Shown here: positions 60,020 to 64,000 of the stretch, in pieces
Layout: every line of letters starts with the position of its first letter
Numbering within the stretch: the first letter of the stretch is position 1
Assembly: GCA_050248155.1 (NCBI GenBank)
Contig: JBFWSW010000005.1
Span: 1-64,000 of the forward strand
Direction: 5' to 3'
From: VFMC01 sp050248155
Lineage (GTDB): Bacteria > Actinomycetota > Acidimicrobiia > Acidimicrobiales > Ilumatobacteraceae
Length of the DNA: 64,000 nt
Position numbers and translations under genes: made by a program
Notes under the pieces: generated by a model
Databases searched by the model: none
What the model saw: only the letters and a program-made list of their open reading frames with translations
Told to the model about the DNA's origin: nothing

Positions 60020-60840
60020 GCGACTGCCTGGGCGAGCTCGACGGTGATGGTGCCCACGAACACGCTCGGACCGATCAGGGTGACGTGACCGCTCGTGGGA
60101 TGGTCGAGACGAACCCTTGCACGTCCTCCGTCCATGTGCACGGTGATTTCAGCGGTGCGGGCCGGCACGAGGCCCCATGCGACGGCGGCGACGGCGCTGG
60201 CGCAGGCGCCGGTGCCGCACGCCTCGGTGATGCCTGCACCGCGCTCGTGGACACGCATGCGGATGGACGTGGGGTCGGCGCACGGTTCGACGATCTCGAG
60301 GTTGACGTCGGGCACCTGCCTGCCGAGCGTCAGCAGGTCGACGACCTCGACGTCGTCGACCGCGACGACGGCGTGCGGGTTGCCGACGCTGAGGTGCAGC
60401 ACCGGACGTGCGTCGTCGCAGCCGATCGCGTCCCAGCCCGCGGGCTTGTCGATCGGCAGCACCTCGCCCATGTCGACGCTCGCTTCGATGGTGTCGGGCC
60501 GGTTGGTCGCGAACAGCTCGACGGCACGCGGACCGGAATCGGTGAGGATGTCGAGCGTGCCCGCGACGCCGGTCCGCGCGGCGACCGCTTGCGCGAAGCA
60601 GCGAATGCCGTTGCCGCTCATCGCCGCCCGGCTGCCGTCGGCGTTGTAGAGCACCATCTGCGCGACGAACCCGTCCGCCGGATGGGCCACGAGCAGGCCA
60701 TCGGCACCGATGCCCCTCCGGCGATCGCAGAGGTCGATGGCGAGCGCCTCGAAGCCGGGGGCATCGGACGGCACGTCGTCGGCGAACGCGACGAGGAAGT
60801 CGTTGCCGAGTCCGTGGTGCTTGGTGAGCTCGAGCTTCAT
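60016..60840 (-). CDS. dapF: diaminopimelate epimerase
   Basis: 274 residues from ATG 60840; the two catalytic cysteines are in SGNGIRCFAQ (C81) and TEACGTGACAS (C208). N-terminal HHGLGNDFLVAF and GIGADGLL are conserved. Converts LL-DAP to meso-DAP for lysine and peptidoglycan. Overlaps miaA by 4 bp upstream and hflX by 4 bp downstream, so the operon miaB-miaA-dapF-hflX is tightly coupled. Confidence 0.97.
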   Translation of the reverse strand: MKLELTKHHGLGNDFLVAFADDVPSDAPGFEALAIDLCDRRRGIGADGLLVAHPADGFVAQMVLYNADGSRAAMSGNGIRCFAQAVAARTGVAGTLDILTDSGPRAVELFATNRPDTIEASVDMGEVLPIDKPAGWDAIGCDDARPVLHLSVGNPHAVVAVDDVEVVDLLTLGRQVPDVNLEIVEPCADPTSIRMRVHERGAGITEACGTGACASAVAAVAWGLVPARTAEITVHMDGGRARVRLDHPTSGHVTLIGPSVFVGTITVELAQAVA

Positions 60841-61757
60841 CGTGCCAGCAGTTCCTCGATGACCGGGACGGCTTCGGCCACGGGGTCGTCCTCGATCGAG
60901 ACCCACTGTACGCGTGGGTCGCGGCGGAACCACCGGAGTTGTCGCACCGCGAACTGCCGGGTGCGCACGACGATCTGCTCGGTCGCCTGGTCGAGCGACG
61001 TCGAACCTTCGAGATGTTCCACGATCTCCTTGTACCCGAGCGCCTGCATCGCAGTCCGCGACAGCCGGTGCGCGGAGATGAGTCGGGCGACCTCGTCGAC
61101 CAGACCTGACGCGATCATGCGGTGCACCCGCTCCTCGATCCGCTTGGCGAGGACATCACGCGGCCACAGCAGGCCGACCTGCAGGAACGCCACGAGCGGA
61201 TACGAGTCGATGCCGGGCCCGAACGAGCTGAACCGCCGTCCACTGCCGAGGCACACCTCGAGCGCACGAACCGTGCGCCGAGCGTTGCCGGGCTCGATCT
61301 TGGCCGCTGCCGCCGGATCGATCGCGGCCAACTCGGCGTGCAGGAGCTCGGGCGGTTCGGCACCGAGGCGCGCTTCTAGGCGGGCCCGCACGTCGGGCCA
61401 GGTGCCGGGGATCTCCATCGGGTCGGTCACCGACCGCAGGTACAGCCCGGTCCCGCCGACGATCAGCGGTGTGGCTCCCCGTTCTTCGATGTCGGTGATC
61501 GCCGATCTGGCGATGCCGGCGAACTCGGCGACGGTGAAGTCGTGGTCGGGTTCGACCAGGTCGAGGCAGTGATGCGGCACCGCGGCGCGATCGGCCGCAG
61601 TGGGCTTGGCGGTGCCGATGTCCATGCCGCGATAGACCTGCATCGCGTCGACGGCGACGATCTCGAAACGGCGCCCGCCCGAGGCGCGGACGGCCACTGC
61701 CATGGCGACGTCGCTCTTCCCGCTGGCCGTCGGCCCGAGGACGACGAGCGAAGCCAT
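60837..61757 (-). CDS. miaA: tRNA dimethylallyltransferase
   Basis: About 306 residues from ATG 61757 (a GTG precedes it directly). P-loop GPTASGKSDVA (8-18), DAMQVYRGMDIGTAKP, then GGTGLYLRSV, EPGNARRTVRALEV and QALGYKEI. Adds the isopentenyl group to A37 of tRNAs reading UNN codons; MiaB, encoded just upstream, then methylthiolates it. Confidence 0.97.
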   Translation of the reverse strand: MASLVVLGPTASGKSDVAMAVAVRASGGRRFEIVAVDAMQVYRGMDIGTAKPTAADRAAVPHHCLDLVEPDHDFTVAEFAGIARSAITDIEERGATPLIVGGTGLYLRSVTDPMEIPGTWPDVRARLEARLGAEPPELLHAELAAIDPAAAAKIEPGNARRTVRALEVCLGSGRRFSSFGPGIDSYPLVAFLQVGLLWPRDVLAKRIEERVHRMIASGLVDEVARLISAHRLSRTAMQALGYKEIVEHLEGSTSLDQATEQIVVRTRQFAVRQLRWFRRDPRVQWVSIEDDPVAEAVPVIEELLAR

Positions 61758-61770
61758 CACAGCTGGCAGG

Positions 61771-63189
61771 TCAACCGGCCAGCACCTCGATGCGACGCTT
61801 GTGCGTGGGCTCGCCGATCACATCGCGCAGCTCGCCGGTGAGGTGGTGCGGTGCCGCCGAGGTGACCTCGACCGTCGCGAACGAGCCGGTGCGCACAGGC
61901 CGGGGCGCGGCGAAGTGCACGAGCTTGTTCTGCCGGGTGCGGCCGGTGATGACCGAAGGATCCTTGCGGCTCGGGCCTTCGACGAGCACTTCCTCGACAC
62001 GGCCGACCCGGTCGCGGTGCTTCGCGAGCGCGCTGCGCTCGACCACCACGCGCAGGCGCTCGAATCGCTCGGCGACCACGGCGGGCTCGACGAAGCGATC
62101 GGTCATCGTCGCCGCCTCGGTGCCGTCGCGCGGCGAGAAGACGAACGTGTAGGCGTAGTCGTACTCGGCGGCCGCGGCGACCTCGAGCGTGCGCTCGAAG
62201 TCGGCGTCGGTCTCGCCGGGGAAGCCGACGATGATGTCGGTCGACACGGCGAGATCGGCGACCGTCGCGCGCGCGAGCGAGAGGCGCTCGAGGTATCGGG
62301 CTGCGGTGTACCCACGATGCATGAGCGACAGGACGCGGTCGGAGCCGCTCTGCAACGGGTAGTGCAGGTGCTCGCACACGGCCGGAGTCGCCGCCATCGC
62401 GGCGAAGGTCTCGGGCCGCATGTCCTTCGGATGCGGGCTGGTGAAGCGCACGCGCCGGATCCCGTCGATCTGACCGACGGCTGCCAGCAGGTCGGCGAAC
62501 AGCGGGCGCAGCCGCGCGTCGGTGTCGCCGTCGCGTCGCGATGCGACCTGCAGGTCGCGGCCGTAGCTGTTGACGTTCTGCCCGAGCAGAGTGACCTCGG
62601 TGACTCCTTGCGCGGCCAGCAGCCGCACCTCGTCGATGATGTCGCCGAACGGACGGCTGATCTCGGCGCCGCGCACGCTGGGTACGATGCAGAACGCGCA
62701 GGAGTTGTCGCAGCCGATCTGGATCGTGACCCACGCGTTGTAGGACGTCTCGCGCCGGACCGGCAGCGCCGACGGGAAGAGCGCGTGCTCGTCGACGACG
62801 GCCTCGTCGAAGATCTCGGTGATCGCACCGTGGATCGTCGCGTGGTGCAGCAGCTCGGCCGCGCGGTGCACGTTGTGCGTGCCGAGCACGACGTCGGTCC
62901 ATGGTGCACGCTGGCGCACCACGTCGCGGTCCTTCTGGGCGAGGCAGCCCGACACGACGATCTGGCGGCCCTCCTTCTTGTCCTTCCAGGACTTCAGGTG
63001 ACCGAGGTTGCCGTACAGCTTGTTGTCGGCGTTCTCACGGATGCAGCAGGTGTTGAGCACGACGACGTCGGCGTCGGCCTCGTCGTCGACCGGGACGAAG
63101 CCGTCGGCGTCGAGCAACCCGGCGATGCGCTCGGAGTCGTGTTCGTTCATCTGGCACCCGTAGGTGCGCACCACATAGCTGCGGGCCAC
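61771..63189 (-). CDS. miaB: tRNA-2-methylthio-N6-dimethylallyladenosine synthase
   Basis: 472 residues from GTG 63189. The N-terminal UPF0004 domain has cysteines in RTYGCQMNEHDS (C12), LNTCCIREN (C48) and VVSGCLAQKD (C82), binding the auxiliary cluster; the radical SAM motif is IGCDNSCAFCIVPS (C160, C164, C167). RGAEISRPFGDIIDEV and a C-terminal TRAM domain complete the family. Confidence 0.98.
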   Translation of the reverse strand: MARSYVVRTYGCQMNEHDSERIAGLLDADGFVPVDDEADADVVVLNTCCIRENADNKLYGNLGHLKSWKDKKEGRQIVVSGCLAQKDRDVVRQRAPWTDVVLGTHNVHRAAELLHHATIHGAITEIFDEAVVDEHALFPSALPVRRETSYNAWVTIQIGCDNSCAFCIVPSVRGAEISRPFGDIIDEVRLLAAQGVTEVTLLGQNVNSYGRDLQVASRRDGDTDARLRPLFADLLAAVGQIDGIRRVRFTSPHPKDMRPETFAAMAATPAVCEHLHYPLQSGSDRVLSLMHRGYTAARYLERLSLARATVADLAVSTDIIVGFPGETDADFERTLEVAAAAEYDYAYTFVFSPRDGTEAATMTDRFVEPAVVAERFERLRVVVERSALAKHRDRVGRVEEVLVEGPSRKDPSVITGRTRQNKLVHFAAPRPVRTGSFATVEVTSAAPHHLTGELRDVIGEPTHKRRIEVLAG

Positions 63190-63220
63190 GGCCGACCAGG
63201 CTACCGGTGCCGCTGCGGGC

Positions 63221-63646
63221 TCAGCCCGAGCCCGGTGCCGCCCACTCCGGGCTCATCGGGTTGTACGCGACCTCCCACAGGTGGCCGTCGGGGTCGGCCA
63301 CGTAGCCCAAGTAGCCGCCCCAGTCGGTGGACCGGGGCGGCTTCAAGGACGTGGCTCCCGCGGACAGGAAGGCGTCGTACATGCGGTCGACGCCGGCGGT
63401 CGATTCGGCGTTGATCGCGATCGAGACGCCGCGGAACTCGTCGGACGTGCGCGGTGTGACCTCGGCATCGGCAGCGAGGTCGTCGACGCCCCAGAGCGCG
63501 ATGGCAACGTTGCCGAGCTGGAAGAAGGCCACCTCGCCCTCGACGCCACCCGACTGCTCCCATCCGATCGCCTGGTAGAACGCGATCGAACGAGCGAGGT
63601 CGCGCACGCCGAGGGTGACGAGGCTGAGGTGTGCCGGCACGCCCAT
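63221..63646 (-). CDS. VOC family (glyoxalase-like) protein
   Basis: 141 residues. Two beta-alpha-beta-beta-beta modules: HLSLVTLGVRDLARSIAFYQAIGWEQ (first metal His) and ADPDGHLWEVAYNP (second H and E). Broad family (glyoxalase, dioxygenase, antibiotic resistance), so the substrate is open. It sits between recA and miaB, 4 bp after recA, where many actinobacteria carry recX. Confidence 0.9.
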   Translation of the reverse strand: MGVPAHLSLVTLGVRDLARSIAFYQAIGWEQSGGVEGEVAFFQLGNVAIALWGVDDLAADAEVTPRTSDEFRGVSIAINAESTAGVDRMYDAFLSAGATSLKPPRSTDWGGYLGYVADPDGHLWEVAYNPMSPEWAAPGSG

Positions 63647-63650
63647 GCCG

Positions 63651-64000
63651 TCACTCCGTCAGGTCGATGGGAGCGTCGTCCGCCGCGGTGAACCCGTCGA
63701 CCGGCTCGTCGCCGATGCCGGCCTCGCGACGCACCCGATCGGAGATCTCCATCATCACCTCGGGGTTGGACGACAGGTAGCCCTTGGCGTTCTCACGACC
63801 CTGGCCGAGCTGCTCGCCTTCGTAGGTGAACCACGCGCCCGACTTCTTGACGATGCCCATGTCGACGGCCATGTCGAGCAGCGAGCCCTCGCGGCTGATG
63901 CCCTTGCCGTACATGATGTCGAACTCGGCCTGCCGGAACGGCGGGGCCACCTTGTTCTTCACGACCTTGACCCGCGTGCGCGAACCGGTGACCTCGGTGC
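63651..64000 (-). CDS. recA: recombinase RecA, C-terminal part (rest beyond window)
   Basis: The frame is open at the right edge. The visible 115 residues read TRVKVVKNKVAPPFRQAEF-DIMYGKGISREG…, WFTYEGEQLGQGRENAK and end in an acidic tail (DDAPIDLTE), the RecA C-terminal domain. It drives LexA cleavage, whose gene is 7.5 kb away. No intein is visible in the part present. Confidence 0.98.
   Translation of the reverse strand, partial: TEVTGSRTRVKVVKNKVAPPFRQAEFDIMYGKGISREGSLLDMAVDMGIVKKSGAWFTYEGEQLGQGRENAKGYLSSNPEVMMEISDRVRREAGIGDEPVDGFTAADDAPIDLTE

Overview
The window is 64 kb of very GC-rich, densely coded DNA from an actinobacterium. LexA-type SOS boxes of the actinobacterial CGAAC-N4-GTTCG form, GTG/TTG starts, a DapC/DapF lysine branch, an adenosylcobalamin-dependent ribonucleotide reductase and recurring secreted 'DTR...GYF' repeat proteins all fit. 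My inference is class Acidimicrobiia (Ilumatobacter-like), held with moderate confidence because nothing here is a decisive marker. No rRNA, tRNA, CRISPR array, insertion sequence or prophage was found.

Left third (1-32 kb): a truncated MFS transporter, a thiolase, a frameshifted PIG-L deacetylase, a secreted repeat/beta-propeller protein, a cytochrome P450, two cell-envelope SGNH/acyltransferase genes arranged divergently, a second large secreted repeat protein, thymidine kinase, a lipoprotein-sorting-like protein coupled to a two-gene ABC exporter, an exonuclease/phosphatase-fold protein next to an ATP-dependent DNA ligase, a VapBC toxin-antitoxin pair, an SDR/acyl-CoA dehydrogenase divergent pair, a 1661-residue c-di-GMP signalling protein, an AI-2E family permease, a small cysteine-triplet repeat protein, and an ECF sigma factor translationally coupled to a membrane kelch protein and divergent from a subtilase.

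Middle (32-46 kb): a group of iron/oxygen proteins (phytanoyl-CoA dioxygenase-like, stand-alone flavodiiron-type metallo-hydrolase, hemerythrin) around a TPR-LuxR regulator. It faces a tightly packed plus-strand cluster: NfnA-like and GltD-like flavoproteins, a conserved hypothetical, a YgeW knotted carbamoyltransferase, a YgeY hydrolase and a carbamate kinase. These last three are hallmark genes of bacterial purine/urate (selenium-linked) degradation loci, here without their usual partners. A PPOX-fold protein, a type III PLP decarboxylase and RibF follow.

Right third (46-64 kb): nrdJ carrying two large inteins, a 479-bp control region with repeated CCACA-N3-TGTGG elements, a RibD-like reductase, a PPOX protein divergent from a WYL regulator with a palindrome between them, and a conserved actinobacterial genome-maintenance block: nrdR, a LysM SOS cell-division gene (ChiZ-like), lexA with four tandem SOS boxes, dapC, hflX, dapF, miaA, miaB, a VOC protein and the C-terminal part of recA.

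Several starts lie 6-7 nt after a TANNNT hexamer, suggesting that leaderless transcripts are common in this genome. All functional calls come from reading motifs in the translated sequence; no database search was possible.
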